A program made the position numbers and the translations under genes. From Sphingobacterium sp. N143 (GTDB lineage Bacteria; Bacteroidota; Bacteroidia; Sphingobacteriales; Sphingobacteriaceae): a stretch of 64,000 bases of DNA. Positions 43,423 through 52,212 of the stretch are shown here, one piece after another. The notes under the pieces are model-generated. The model made no database searches. It worked only from the letters and a program-made list of their open reading frames with translations, and was not told the origin of the DNA. Location: the NCBI RefSeq assembly GCF_030325625.1, contig NZ_JACAIS010000005.1, forward strand, positions 124,001-188,000, written 5' to 3'. How positions within the stretch are numbered: the first letter of the stretch is position 1; each line of letters begins with the position of its first letter.

Positions 43423-44346
43423 TTATACTATAGAAAGGGCCGAATACATATAATTATAAGTTGGTAATGCCAACTGAAATTTATCACCTTCTCTAACAAT
43501 ATACCCTGTTAGTGATTCCAATTCTGTTTTATTACGAAGGCTTAAAAAATCACTATGCATGGAAGAAGTAGAACAGGCGGGCATTTTCCTAAAAACTTTC
43601 CATATTTTATCTTTATTATCTTTCGGCAACAATATACCTTTTCTAGATGCTAAACAGCTTATTTCTTGCACCAAAGCGCCAAATCCTTCCAGACAGCTCG
43701 GATCCATCCTAATCTGTCCAAAATTTTTATTATAAAAACAAGTTGCTGTAGCAACAGTAGATATAAGCATAAATTTCTGCCAGATTGACGTTGAAATATT
43801 ACTAGTTAGTTTAGAGTAAATCCCCCCCTGTTTGAATAATAAATCCAATTTCTTTAAACGAATATCTTGCATTCCCTGAACACCAAAATGAAGGTCTGCA
43901 AAATCGCTATTGCAGGTTATTTTTCCTGTAGAGATGGATCTAACAATAACATTGACGCAGCCCTCAGCAACTAATGCATTAGGAAAAAAAACACTGATAT
44001 CTTTGTGATGATCAACACCATTAAGAAGAGGCACAATCACAGTATCATCTCCTATACATGGAGCAAGCACACCTAAGGCCTCCGCAAGATCATAATTTTT
44101 TACACATAAAATAATATAATCCATGACACCTAAATCCGTCGGATTATCCGATACACGAGCTGGCATCGCTGTGAATCCTTCCGATAAAGTTTGAACACAT
44201 ATGCCATGATCTCGAATAATCTCCACATGATTTTGTTTAGTTAAAAAATTAATATTGACATAGGGGTCATTTTCAAATGTACGAGCCATTAATCCCCCGA
44301 AATACCCACCAACTCCACCAACGCCCACAAAAAGAATATTAACCAT
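43423..44346 (-). CDS. 2-dehydropantoate 2-reductase-like protein (PanE/ApbA family)
   Basis: A 307-residue NADP-binding protein. The Rossmann motif GVGGVGGYFGG (8-18) is followed by a C-terminal helical domain typical of ketopantoate reductases, including TSIWQKFMLIS and a late ESLTGYIV segment. PanE makes pantoate for CoA, but the family also includes other ketoacid reductases and no panB or panC is adjacent, so the substrate is inferred. The start is the ATG at 44346 rather than a GTG one codon upstream. It follows the hemerythrin gene after 39 bases. Confidence 0.8.
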   Translation of the reverse strand: MVNILFVGVGGVGGYFGGLMARTFENDPYVNINFLTKQNHVEIIRDHGICVQTLSEGFTAMPARVSDNPTDLGVMDYIILCVKNYDLAEALGVLAPCIGDDTVIVPLLNGVDHHKDISVFFPNALVAEGCVNVIVRSISTGKITCNSDFADLHFGVQGMQDIRLKKLDLLFKQGGIYSKLTSNISTSIWQKFMLISTVATATCFYNKNFGQIRMDPSCLEGFGALVQEISCLASRKGILLPKDNKDKIWKVFRKMPACSTSSMHSDFLSLRNKTELESLTGYIVREGDKFQLALPTYNYMYSALSIV

Positions 44347-44385
44347 CACAAATAATTTATCTCCAAATGATCTGTTATCTCTCCA

Positions 44386-44847
44386 TTATAGCCAAAACTG
44401 GTCATCCCATTGCTGCCCCTGATCCCCGTCATTATATAAGGATTCTAACCATTCACACTGTTCTTCTGATACTAATTTCTGAAATTCAGGGAAGAGAATT
44501 TTTTCCTCAAATCTGATATGCCTTTCCAAGCGTTCCTCTATTCTGTTCAGCATTTTGAAAGAATAATCTTTTTGGGTGAGAATAAGTTTTTGAATCCATC
44601 GATGCTCGCTTAACGCCCGTTGTACAAGTTTATTTTCATTTCCTAACATCGGAAAAACATAACGCTCCTCAATTTCAAAATGAAGACTTAATGACGATAT
44701 CCACATATACTCTATATAAGATCTAATGCGAGCAAGATCTATTCCCTTCTCCTGTCCTTGTCTAATTCTCCAACTCAATTTTAATAAACTATGATGTTCT
44801 CTATAAAGCCTATCTAAAGGAATAGTAGTTTCCAATGTTTCTGTCAT
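44386..44847 (-). CDS. Hemerythrin-domain protein
   Basis: A 153-residue four-helix protein with candidate di-iron ligands: H18/H19 in REHHS, H56 and E60 in LHFEIEE, H82 in SEHRW, and H110 with E114 in RHIRFEEK. The pattern fits the hemerythrin HHE family, whose members sense or store oxygen or nitric oxide or repair iron centres. It is the first gene of a unit with the PanE-like gene. A TAGCTTTG box on the minus strand (44976-44983) lies 128 bases upstream and could be its promoter. Confidence 0.82.
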   Translation of the reverse strand: MTETLETTIPLDRLYREHHSLLKLSWRIRQGQEKGIDLARIRSYIEYMWISSLSLHFEIEERYVFPMLGNENKLVQRALSEHRWIQKLILTQKDYSFKMLNRIEERLERHIRFEEKILFPEFQKLVSEEQCEWLESLYNDGDQGQQWDDQFWL

Positions 44848-45025
44848 TTATGAATTCCCTATCAGTTAAGACGCCCCTAGTCATTTTTATTGTATTCCAC
44901 CAAAAAAGACCAAGGGCGTTTGTGTAAAAAAAACAGATGGAAGTAAAATTCGGATCAATTATTTATTCCGTTTGACAAAGCTATACACCGTTGTTATTTA
45001 TTTTTATTCTGTTATGGACATGTTT

Positions 45026-45637
45026 TTATTCATACTCGCCATCACGAAAATTAGTTGATTTAGGAATAGAAATCATATGGTGGATAATATCTACAGAATC
45101 CTTATAACTCTTTAAACATTCTTGAATATAAGCCACTTTTTCATAGTTTGTCTTTTCATTAAGCCATTTTAGGGAGGGCCGAAAATAGATCCTAAATTTT
45201 TCGAGCGAATCTCCTGAAAGCGCCGTATAGGTTTGCGTTAGTGGCAGCCACTCTTCATAGATCAAATCAAGTTCATATTCCCTTTCAAAATCCCGTTGCA
45301 TTTTTCTGGAATTACGACCTTTTCGACTAAATTTATTATATAATTTATTGAGATTGACCGCAATGCCCCCTTGATGTGGCAATGTGACCATATTCTTGGT
45401 ATCCCCCCAGAAATAGATAGATCTATATTCCTCTTTCTTTTGATCAAGTTTATCTTTGGCAGAAAGCTTTTTACGAGTGATCAAAGCTATATCAAGTTGC
45501 AAAGTATCTTTTATCTCTTTTCCAATTGTGTCTTGTTGATCAAGCCCAATTGGAAAAGCGAAAAGTACCTGTCGATTATATGCAAAATAAAGACAAAAAA
45601 ACAATAAAGATAGAAGACCAATACGTATCATATTCAT
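45026..45637 (-). CDS. Single-pass membrane protein of unknown function
   Basis: A 203-residue protein with an N-terminal membrane anchor (about 4-24) followed by a soluble, basic and Tyr-rich domain. No known motif is visible. The ATG complement at 45635-45637 is used because the longer frame starts at TTG. It stands alone between the hemerythrin unit and the pair of small genes at 45.7-46.1 kb, and is AT-rich like them. A lineage-specific function seems likely; none can be assigned. Confidence 0.65.
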   Translation of the reverse strand: MNMIRIGLLSLLFFCLYFAYNRQVLFAFPIGLDQQDTIGKEIKDTLQLDIALITRKKLSAKDKLDQKKEEYRSIYFWGDTKNMVTLPHQGGIAVNLNKLYNKFSRKGRNSRKMQRDFEREYELDLIYEEWLPLTQTYTALSGDSLEKFRIYFRPSLKWLNEKTNYEKVAYIQECLKSYKDSVDIIHHMISIPKSTNFRDGEYE

Positions 45638-45704
45638 AATTGACAAACTAAATTAACAAACTACAAACAATGTTAAATACTTTAACTATCTTTAACTTAT
45701 AGTA

Positions 45705-45938
45705 CTAGAGCTCCAACTCTTTTTTAATTTCCAAGCCAATTAAATTGATTTCTTCATCCATACCGAACATAGGAAGTTCAGTCTCTGGGTTCAATTTTAG
45801 CCAGTTTGTATCGTTGTCTTTAATAATCTTTACATATTCAACACCATTCTTAAAGATGACATACGTATCTTCTTCCTCGGGGAAAACGGAATATACTACA
45901 TCACCCAATTCGATATCAAAAGGTTCTCTCATTTTCAT
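45705..45938 (-). CDS. Small conserved protein of unknown function
   Basis: A 77-residue acidic protein. The beta-rich beginning MREPFDIELGDVVYSVFPEE and TYVIFKNGVEYVKI are followed by NWLKLNPETELPMFG and a helical end. It looks like a compact SH3-like or YegP-like fold, but I do not recognise the family. It begins two bases after the stop of the 50-residue gene at 45941-46093 on the same strand, so the two are probably translated together. The first of two in-frame ATGs is used. Confidence 0.7.
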   Translation of the reverse strand: MKMREPFDIELGDVVYSVFPEEEDTYVIFKNGVEYVKIIKDNDTNWLKLNPETELPMFGMDEEINLIGLEIKKELEL

Positions 45939-45940
45939 AT

Positions 45941-46093
45941 TTACAATATCATTAATCCAATCAAAGTTACCAATTCTTCCTGGTTCTTTTCAAAATGAGG
46001 CAGAATTTCATCGTCAAGCCATTCCCAAAACTGTATATCAAAAATTTTATCCATTTGATTAATGACTTTTATAGTTCCCTGAGCTATTACCAT
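45941..46093 (-). CDS. 50-residue gene upstream of and coupled to the 77-residue gene
   Basis: An ATG-to-TAA frame on the minus strand whose stop is two bases from the next start. The peptide contains MDKIFDIQFWEWLDDEIL, rich in Trp and acidic residues, and ends LIGLMIL. Tight spacing with the 77-residue gene and the amino acid composition support a real gene. It could start at the internal ATG (46054) giving about 37 residues. It may be a truncated version of a longer family member; I cannot tell. Confidence 0.5.
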   Translation of the reverse strand: MVIAQGTIKVINQMDKIFDIQFWEWLDDEILPHFEKNQEELVTLIGLMIL

Positions 46094-46198
46094 GTAATAT
46101 ACTTTTTCTCATTCTATTATAAGTACAGAACCTAAATAAATTCTAATAAAAAGTAATACAGTTAGTTATAATATTTACTATATTTAAAGGATCCAATT

Positions 46199-47308
46199 AT
46201 GAAACTACTCTATTCCATAGCTTTGACTAAAATCAAGGGCATTGGCCCTAGAACAGCACGTACTATCCTTGCGCATAGCCCGAATCTAGCAGAGTTTTTT
46301 TCGTATTCAAAAAAAGAACTGATGCAGATTCCTGGTATTCGCGAATCAATTGCAGATGCTATACGGGATAAAACCTATCTGAATGCATGTGAAAAGGAAC
46401 TTGCTTTTATTGAAAAACATCATATTAAAGCACTGTGGATTGAAGACAAAGACTACCCCGACAGGCTCAGGCAATGTAACGACGCTCCCCTCATGTTGTA
46501 TTACAGGGGAAGCAGCTCCCTCAATGCAACAAAGATAATCAGTATCGTGGGGACGAGGCATTCGACTCCTTATGGTCAAAAAATATGTGCAGACTTTATC
46601 CAGGATCTCAGTGATGCGGAAGACATCTTAATTGTCAGTGGGCTGGCCTATGGTATTGATGCGCTGGCACATCGTCATGCGCTCAAAAACAATATTCCGA
46701 CTATTGCTATACTGGGCCATGGATTAGACAGGATCTATCCGGCATCGCATCGTGAGCTAGCCTCCAAGATGGTAGCCAATGGAGGCTTATTGACAGAATT
46801 CACTTCCGATACGCTCCCCGAGCGCACTAACTTTCCAATGCGGAATCGGATTATTGCTGGTCTGGCCGATGTAACAATCGTGGTCGAAGCGGCTATTAAA
46901 GGCGGCGCCTTGATTACGGCTGAAATAGCAAACAGTTATAATCGGGATGTCTGTGCCTTTCCTGGATCCATTTATGAAAGAGCCTCCGAAGGAACAAACC
47001 ACCTGATCAAGACCAACCGTGCCCATATGATCAGGCAGGTACAGGACCTGGAATACCTCATGGATTGGAAAATCAGTAAAACCGATAAAGAAAAACCGCA
47101 ATTGCAGCACTCCAGTATCACTGAAGAGCAACGGACACTGTTGCAGCTCATTCATGAAACGGGTCAATTAGAGATCGATCAAATGCTCGACCACTTGCCT
47201 TGGTCACAGAGCAAATTGGCATTAATTTTACTGGAGCTCGAAATGCAATCATTGGTGCAGGTACTTCCGGGCAAAGTCTATCGATCACTTGGACAGCCAA
47301 TCGTTTAA
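46199..47308 (+). CDS. dprA: DNA-processing protein DprA
   Basis: A 369-residue DprA that loads RecA on incoming single-stranded DNA in natural transformation. The N-terminal helix-hairpin-helix/SAM-like region (GIGPRTARTIL, about 15-25) precedes the Rossmann domain with IVGTRHSTPYGQK, IVSGLAYGIDALAH and GHGLDRIYP, and FPMRNRIIAGL. A winged-helix C-terminus (about 300-369) follows, as in other Bacteroidota. Its presence suggests, but does not prove, competence. The start is the ATG at 46199. Confidence 0.95.
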   Translation: MKLLYSIALTKIKGIGPRTARTILAHSPNLAEFFSYSKKELMQIPGIRESIADAIRDKTYLNACEKELAFIEKHHIKALWIEDKDYPDRLRQCNDAPLMLYYRGSSSLNATKIISIVGTRHSTPYGQKICADFIQDLSDAEDILIVSGLAYGIDALAHRHALKNNIPTIAILGHGLDRIYPASHRELASKMVANGGLLTEFTSDTLPERTNFPMRNRIIAGLADVTIVVEAAIKGGALITAEIANSYNRDVCAFPGSIYERASEGTNHLIKTNRAHMIRQVQDLEYLMDWKISKTDKEKPQLQHSSITEEQRTLLQLIHETGQLEIDQMLDHLPWSQSKLALILLELEMQSLVQVLPGKVYRSLGQPIV

Positions 47309-47374
47309 CCACCAACAATACACTAAATATTTTTTGACTAAACCTTATAAAAGCAAACACTAAACCAATTATTG

Positions 47375-48880
47375 ATGAACGACAACAACACAAAGAGTAT
47401 CTGGAAAGTCATCGGAGCCTCCTCCATGGGGACACTGATTGAGTGGTATGATTTTTTTATTTTCGGAAGCTTATCCATTGTAATTTCGACAAAATTTTTT
47501 CCGGCAGACAATCCAACAGCTGCCTTTTTATCGACCCTGGCCACCTTTGCTGCAGGCTTTGTTGTACGACCTTTCGGTGCTTTATTTTTTGGGCGGTTGG
47601 GCGACATTATAGGCCGCAAATACACCTTCATGGTGACGCTCCTGTTGATGGGTGGTGCTACATTTCTCATTGGCTGTATTCCCAGCTACGATAGTATCGG
47701 TTTTTGGGCACCATTGATCGTTTTGATATTAAGGCTTTTACAGGGCCTTGCTTTGGGAGGCGAATATGGTGGAGCAGCAACCTACGTAGCCGAACATGCT
47801 CCGCTTGGACAACGCGGATACTGGACCTCCTGGATCCAGACAACAGCAACATTTGGGCTATTTATATCCTTGGTTGTTATTCTCTTGACCAAAAGTTTCC
47901 TCAGTGAGTCCCAATTTGATAGTTGGGGCTGGCGTGTTCCGTTTCTACTATCTCTGGTCATGGTCTACGTTTCTTATCTTATCCGTAAGAAAATGAAAGA
48001 ATCTCCAGAATTCAGTAAAGCCAAAGCTGAAGGTAAAACAAGTTCGAACCCATTAAAGGAGAGTTTTGGAAATCGCTATAATCTCAAATTTGTCTTACTT
48101 GCCCTATTTGGTGCTGCCATGGGGCAAGGAGTAGTTTGGTATACAGGACAATTCTATTCCATGAGCTTTATGAAAACGGTGATGCATCTCCAATCAGATC
48201 AAGCCGATACCATATTGGGCATAGCATTATTGCTGGGTACTCCATTTTTTGTAGTGTTTGGGTGGCTAAGTGACAAAGTTGGTCGCAAGTGGATCATGCT
48301 AGGTGGCATGCTATTGGCCGTACTGACCTACCGCCCCATTTATGAATCCATGTATCAGCTTTCCAATACCAAGCAAAAAATCAAGCTTAGCGAAACCACC
48401 GACTCGCCATTATCAGGTCAAAGTTCTGAAATTGTTTCTATCACCAAAACTCAATACGATGATGGTACTGAAATGACCAGCACCCAGATTACACACCAGC
48501 AGGGGGAGCTCAAAGGGCAACAGACAGCAAAAACAGTCGTACACCTGGCCGGTAAAAACTATGCATTTCTGATTGCACTGATCTTCATCCAAGTCATCTA
48601 TATCACTATGGTCTATGGCCCCATTGCAGCATTTTTAGTCGAACTGTTTCCTGTAAAAATTAGGTATACTTCGATGTCCCTACCTTATCATGTCGGTAAT
48701 GGTATTTTTGGAGGTCTTCTTCCCGCTGTTTCCACTTACTTAACCACCAATGCTGAAGTATCCAATGCCCCTCAATTTTATTTAGCAGGTTTATGGTACC
48801 CCATCATCATTGCAATTGTATGCTTTGTCATCGGCAGTATCTACATCAATAACACATCTAATCCCACTAACCATGAATAG
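47375..48880 (+). CDS. MFS metabolite:H+ symporter (MHS-like) with a large soluble insert
   Basis: A 501-residue transporter. ASSMGTLIEWYDFFIFGSL at the first helix and GRLGDIIGRKYTF after the second are signatures of the ProP/ShiA/KgtP group, which import osmolytes or dicarboxylates with protons. About 60 hydrophilic residues (roughly 332-392) interrupt the membrane domain between helices, longer than in enteric relatives. The start is the ATG at 47375, one codon after a TTG. The next gene overlaps its stop by eight bases. Confidence 0.88.
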   Translation: MNDNNTKSIWKVIGASSMGTLIEWYDFFIFGSLSIVISTKFFPADNPTAAFLSTLATFAAGFVVRPFGALFFGRLGDIIGRKYTFMVTLLLMGGATFLIGCIPSYDSIGFWAPLIVLILRLLQGLALGGEYGGAATYVAEHAPLGQRGYWTSWIQTTATFGLFISLVVILLTKSFLSESQFDSWGWRVPFLLSLVMVYVSYLIRKKMKESPEFSKAKAEGKTSSNPLKESFGNRYNLKFVLLALFGAAMGQGVVWYTGQFYSMSFMKTVMHLQSDQADTILGIALLLGTPFFVVFGWLSDKVGRKWIMLGGMLLAVLTYRPIYESMYQLSNTKQKIKLSETTDSPLSGQSSEIVSITKTQYDDGTEMTSTQITHQQGELKGQQTAKTVVHLAGKNYAFLIALIFIQVIYITMVYGPIAAFLVELFPVKIRYTSMSLPYHVGNGIFGGLLPAVSTYLTTNAEVSNAPQFYLAGLWYPIIIAIVCFVIGSIYINNTSNPTNHE

Positions 48881-49100
48881 TCTCAAAAAACTTCTCGGTA
48901 TACTTTGGATCATTTTGGCCATCTATACAGCCTATTTTTGCATTTTCGAACTCGCTCTTCCGAAGTTAGTAACTGGTCATCAGGAGGATCTGGTATTCGG
49001 CATCATCATTCTATGTATTTTGACACCTATCATTTCATTGGGCCTGGGGCTTTTTGGATATTATTCCCTTCTGGGCGAATATAGCAGGGAAAAAATGTAG
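48873..49100 (+). CDS. Small membrane protein coupled to the MFS gene
   Basis: A 75-residue protein with two likely membrane helices (about 8-28 and 38-64). Its ATG at 48873 overlaps the stop of the MFS gene, so translation is coupled. I recall small two-helix proteins (DUF6814-like) in this position beside MHS transporters in other Bacteroidota, but cannot confirm it here. It could be an accessory subunit of the transporter. A hairpin follows at 49126. Confidence 0.75.
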   Translation: MNSLKKLLGILWIILAIYTAYFCIFELALPKLVTGHQEDLVFGIIILCILTPIISLGLGLFGYYSLLGEYSREKM

Positions 49101-49125
49101 AACAGTACTTTCCCATAAAACCGCA

Positions 49126-49161
49126 TTAGCCTTCTATAGCTGGATATCTATAGAAGGCTAA
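49126..49161 (+). other. Hairpin after the MFS operon
   Basis: TTAGCCTTCTATAG (49126-49139) pairs perfectly with 49148-49161 around an eight-base loop. There is no T run, so it is only terminator-like. Confidence 0.5.
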
Positions 49162-49309
49162 TAATGGACATTGTCCTTCCTCCATAGTTTCATCTGACAA
49201 ATAAATCAAATAAGGCCGCAATATACCTTGGCCTCAATAATTATTCCGATGAAAATCAGCCCACTAGAATAAAAGCGCATTTTTTCTTTCCTAAAACTAT
49301 TTTTTTTTC

Positions 49310-49317
49310 TACTTTTG
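49310..49317 (+). promoter_or_regulatory. -7 box (TACTTTTG) of the SRP RNA gene
   Basis: A perfect TAnnTTTG ends four bases before the first paired base of the RNA (49322), so start site and structure agree. No -33 TTG is obvious. Confidence 0.6.
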
Positions 49318-49320
49318 TGG

Positions 49321-49422
49321 CGGGTAAGTCTTCTACGACCAGCTCCCATTGACTCCCCCAGGTTGGGAACAAAGCAAGGGTATTTGGTTGAGCGGTGCGA
49401 TAGGAGTAGCTTACCCTTTTTT
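49321..49422 (+). ncRNA. ffs: Signal recognition particle RNA (4.5S type)
   Basis: The 5' end GGGTAAG (49322-49328) pairs with CTTACCC (49410-49416), giving a closed hairpin of about 100 bases, followed by a T run that ends transcription. The apical part at 49355-49380 carries the conserved domain IV: CAGG, then TTG, the GGAA tetraloop (49366-49369), CAA and AGCA, the asymmetric-loop pattern that binds the M domain of Ffh. This RNA and Ffh target membrane proteins to the SecYEG channel. It is short, without an Alu domain, as usual in this phylum. Secondary structure was checked by eye only. Confidence 0.85.
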
Positions 49423-49593
49423 TATGCCTAAAATTTTGGAAAGCACGCTTATTCTGACCTCTTAATCTGAACCATGTTTTTTCAACGCAATACTTAATCT
49501 CAAATTCCATTTTGGCCCACATCCCCTATGTTTGACTGGTCCATTATATGGAAACTACTGAATCGCTGACATTTACATTCAACACAATTATAA

Positions 49594-49624
49594 TTGTATA
49601 TAAAAGCAAATTTATCTAAGTTTG
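49594..49624 (+). promoter_or_regulatory. accD promoter
   Basis: TTG at 49594-49596, a 20-base spacer, then TAAGTTTG at 49617-49624. The ATG is 21 bases further on. Full match to the Bacteroidota promoter consensus. Confidence 0.7.
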
Positions 49625-49645
49625 TAATCGAATAAGAACTATCGT

Positions 49646-50488
49646 ATGAGTTGGTTTAAAAGAGAAAAAGCTGGTATTAGCACAGCTACCGCTAATAAAA
49701 AAGAAGCACCAGATGGTATGTGGAACAAGTGTCCCACATGTAAAAAACCTTTGTTGCATCTTGAACAAGTAGAAAACGACTACGTTTGTCAATATTGTGG
49801 CCATCACCTCAGAATTGGCTCCAAGGAATATTTTTCAATTTTATTTGATAATAACGAATTTACCGAACTATTTCCTAATCTAAATTCTGGAGATCCACTC
49901 GAGTTTTTTGATTCCAAACCATACCCCGAACGCCTAAAGGAAAGTCAAGCCAAAACTGGTCTTAAAGATGCCTTACGTTCTGGTCATGGAAAGATGAATG
50001 GCCAGGATATCGTTATTGCCTGTATGGATTTTAGCTTTATCGGTGGTTCTATGGGATCGGTTGTTGGTGAAAAAATAGCCCGTTCCATCGATTATTGTAT
50101 TGAACATAAAATTCCATTTATGTTAATTTCGAAATCAGGTGGTGCACGCATGATGGAAGCGGCATTTTCGCTAATGCAAATGGCAAAAACTTCCGCAAAA
50201 CTGGCTTTATTGGCACAGGCAGGCCTTCCCTATGTCTGTCTACTAACAGACCCAACTACAGGTGGTGTGACGGCATCCTATGCCATGCTAGGCGACGTTA
50301 ACATTGCTGAACCAGGCGCATTGATTGGATTTGCCGGCCCCCGTGTTATCAAAGAAACAATTAAAAAAGATCTTCCAAAAGGATTTCAGACATCTGAGTT
50401 TGTCCTTGAACATGGTTTTTTAGATTTCATTGTTGATCGTAGACAACTAAAGGAGAAAGTCGCTACTTATCTCAAGCTGGTCAAATAA
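49646..50488 (+). CDS. accD: Acetyl-CoA carboxylase carboxyltransferase subunit beta
   Basis: A 280-residue subunit that, with AccA, moves CO2 from biotin to acetyl-CoA in the first step of fatty acid synthesis. The N-terminal zinc ribbon has C29, C32, C48 and C51 (CPTC and CQYC). The crotonase-fold core includes [34 protein letters not shown] (20 residues) and the [16 protein letters not shown] loop. [20 protein letters not shown] is typical of AccD. It has its own promoter and terminator. Confidence 0.96.
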   Translation: MSWFKREKAGISTATANKKEAPDGMWNKCPTCKKPLLHLEQVENDYVCQYCGHHLRIGSKEYFSILFDNNEFTELFPNLNSGDPLEFFDSKPYPERLKESQAKTGLKDALRSGHGKMNGQDIVIACMDFSFIGGSMGSVVGEKIARSIDYCIEHKIPFMLISKSGGARMMEAAFSLMQMAKTSAKLALLAQAGLPYVCLLTDPTTGGVTASYAMLGDVNIAEPGALIGFAGPRVIKETIKKDLPKGFQTSEFVLEHGFLDFIVDRRQLKEKVATYLKLVK

Positions 50489-50514
50489 CGATAAAACAAG
50501 GATATATTGAATTG

Positions 50515-50551
50515 AAAAGCACTTAAGGCAATACCTTAAGTGCTTTTTTTG
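50515..50551. terminator. accD terminator
   Basis: AAAAGCACTTAAGG (50515-50528) pairs with CCTTAAGTGCTTTT (50534-50547) around a five-base loop, followed by more Ts. The A run on the other side serves the converging gene at 50561. Confidence 0.85.
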
Positions 50552-50560
50552 TTCAATTTC

Positions 50561-50896
50561 TTACAAATAATGCCAAAATGCCCATATCCTTCTCCGAGAA
50601 AGATACTCCGGGTCATGCTCATGCGTATATGCCTCGCATTCAAACGATATACGCCGATAAGCTTTTTCAAAGTCTCTGAAATGAACAAAACGCCATACAA
50701 ATTCAACTAAATACCAGATGTAAAAGAATATAATCCCCAATTCCAGTGCTTGCCGCAAATGAATACGTTCATGACGGATCAAATCCGCGTTGTTCTTAAA
50801 AAAAGCATATTTGAGAAATATCACTGGAAAAATAGTAATCGCATTTGCTCTACCAAAAGAAAATAAATTTGTCCAAAACTTGCTAACTATAATCAT
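50561..50896 (-). CDS. Membrane protein with a HExxH zinc-peptidase-like motif
   Basis: A 111-residue protein with two hydrophobic stretches (about 17-34 and 52-70). HERIH at 42-46 matches HExxH, and ISFECEAY at 83-90 offers a third glutamate ligand 40 residues later, as in gluzincin-like peptidases. The small size and position of the motif at a membrane boundary suggest a minimal membrane metalloprotease or a binding protein that lost the rest. The start is the ATG complement at 50894-50896; the longer frame starts elsewhere. It converges with accD. I do not recognise a named family. Confidence 0.65.
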   Translation of the reverse strand: MIIVSKFWTNLFSFGRANAITIFPVIFLKYAFFKNNADLIRHERIHLRQALELGIIFFYIWYLVEFVWRFVHFRDFEKAYRRISFECEAYTHEHDPEYLSRRRIWAFWHYL

Positions 50897-51145
50897 CTGA
50901 TCTTTCAAAAATCTTTTACGAGTATATTCAAACTTAGATAAATTTGCTAGTATACACAATAACAATCATTACTCGTAGGACTGCTCATCTGTTTATCATA
51001 GTTCTCTAGGTATCCCAAATCAGATCCAGTTTATCCAGTTCGAAAAGTTACAGCATCTTTTCTGCCCAACGAGAGAAGAGATTGTAATAATTTCTTTTTG
51101 AATTGGAATTTTTATTAAGTTTGCTATAGATAAACTGCGAAAAAT

Positions 51146-51481
51146 ATGCCGTACAAAGAGCGTGAAATAAATAAATTGTATTATACAATGGGAGAAGTTA
51201 CAGAGATGTTTGATGTCAATGCATCCCAAATACGTTTTTATGAGCGTGAATTTGATATTCTTCAACCCAAAAAGAATAAAAAAGGGAACCGTCTTTTTAC
51301 CCAGGAGGATATTGCCAATCTGAAAATCATTTTCAATCTCGTGAAAGAAAAAGGATATACTCTTCAAGGCGCACGGGATTACCTGCGCGACAACAAGTCG
51401 GAGGCCAAAGAGAATCAACGTGTTGTGGATTCATTATTGCGTTTAAAAGATTTTTTATTAGAGGTGCGCGATTCTTTATAA
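51146..51481 (+). CDS. MerR-family transcriptional regulator
   Basis: A 111-residue regulator. The winged helix YYTMGEVTEMFDVNASQIRFY (two pieces: YTMGEVTEMF and NASQIRFYE) at about 12-36 ends in the typical RFYE, then GNRLFTQEDIANLKII. A short C-terminal helix (about 92-111) would be the dimer coil. No cysteine cluster for metal binding is present, so it is not a metal sensor of the MerR type itself. Its size and KKNKKGNR wing are typical of Bacteroidota members of unknown target. A terminator follows at 51556. Confidence 0.88.
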   Translation: MPYKEREINKLYYTMGEVTEMFDVNASQIRFYEREFDILQPKKNKKGNRLFTQEDIANLKIIFNLVKEKGYTLQGARDYLRDNKSEAKENQRVVDSLLRLKDFLLEVRDSL

Positions 51482-51555
51482 TTTTTTATATGTTTACCAC
51501 AATATTCCAGATTTCGGAGTAACTATTTCTATATAGTAATAAAATCGGTACAAGT

Positions 51556-51587
51556 ATGGTTACCCTCTTGGGTAACCATTTTTATTT
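51556..51587 (+). terminator. Terminator after the MerR gene
   Basis: ATGGTTACCC (51556-51565) pairs perfectly with GGGTAACCAT (51570-51579), four-base loop, followed by a T-rich run. Confidence 0.8.
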
Positions 51588-51628
51588 CTTGATAATAAAA
51601 TACCTTCCACACTATAAACAAAACTAAT

Positions 51629-52192
51629 ATGTCAAAAACATTAACAAACATACTCCAAAAGCCAAGCTTAATTATACTTTCTGATATGTGGGGAATAAAG
51701 CGGTCAGCGTGGATCTCCGATTACTTAGAGCAGTTATATGACTCTTTTGACATTATGCTTATTGATTGTATCAATATCGCTAAAATCAATGACTATAATT
51801 TAAATGACCAAGAACTTCACCAACGATTTATTGATGGTGGAGTAGAATTAGCAGTTCGTAACTTGATCGACATATCACCGTCAGACAACTATATATTAGG
51901 TTTTAGCATAGGTGGATATATTGCTTGGAAAGCATGCTTAGCAGGTTTAAAAGCCAAATCCCTCTTTGCTGTATCATCAACCAGATTAAGAAAAGAGAAG
52001 TTATGTCCTGCTATTCCTATACATTTATTTTATGGTCAAACAGATCCTTATCGTCCTGAGAAACCTTGGTTCGATCGCATGAACATTATCCCCCAAATAT
52101 ATGTAAACATGGGGCACAACTGCTATATGTTTAAAGAGAATGCTACCTCAATTAGCTCACAGCTTATAACCTCCTTACCAACTATAAATTAA
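51629..52192 (+). CDS. Alpha/beta-hydrolase-fold protein
   Basis: A 187-residue protein with a complete predicted triad: S93 in the nucleophile elbow GFSIGG, D139 in FYGQTDPY and H163 in MGHNCY. Size and the absence of a lid place it near small carboxylesterase or dienelactone-hydrolase-like proteins. There is no signal peptide, so it acts in the cytosol. Substrate is unknown. It has no promoter box that I can recognise but lies after the MerR terminator, so it is a separate unit converging on the carbonic anhydrase gene. Confidence 0.75.
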   Translation: MSKTLTNILQKPSLIILSDMWGIKRSAWISDYLEQLYDSFDIMLIDCINIAKINDYNLNDQELHQRFIDGGVELAVRNLIDISPSDNYILGFSIGGYIAWKACLAGLKAKSLFAVSSTRLRKEKLCPAIPIHLFYGQTDPYRPEKPWFDRMNIIPQIYVNMGHNCYMFKENATSISSQLITSLPTIN

Positions 52193-52212
52193 CACAGTAA
52201 ATAAAAATATTA

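Noticed and set aside
49256-49522. An 88-residue minus-strand frame
   Set aside because: It lies antisense over the SRP RNA gene and its promoter, so the frame is a by-product of the RNA sequence.
51020-51418. A 132-residue minus-strand frame
   Set aside because: It is antisense to the MerR regulator, whose helix-turn-helix is unmistakable.
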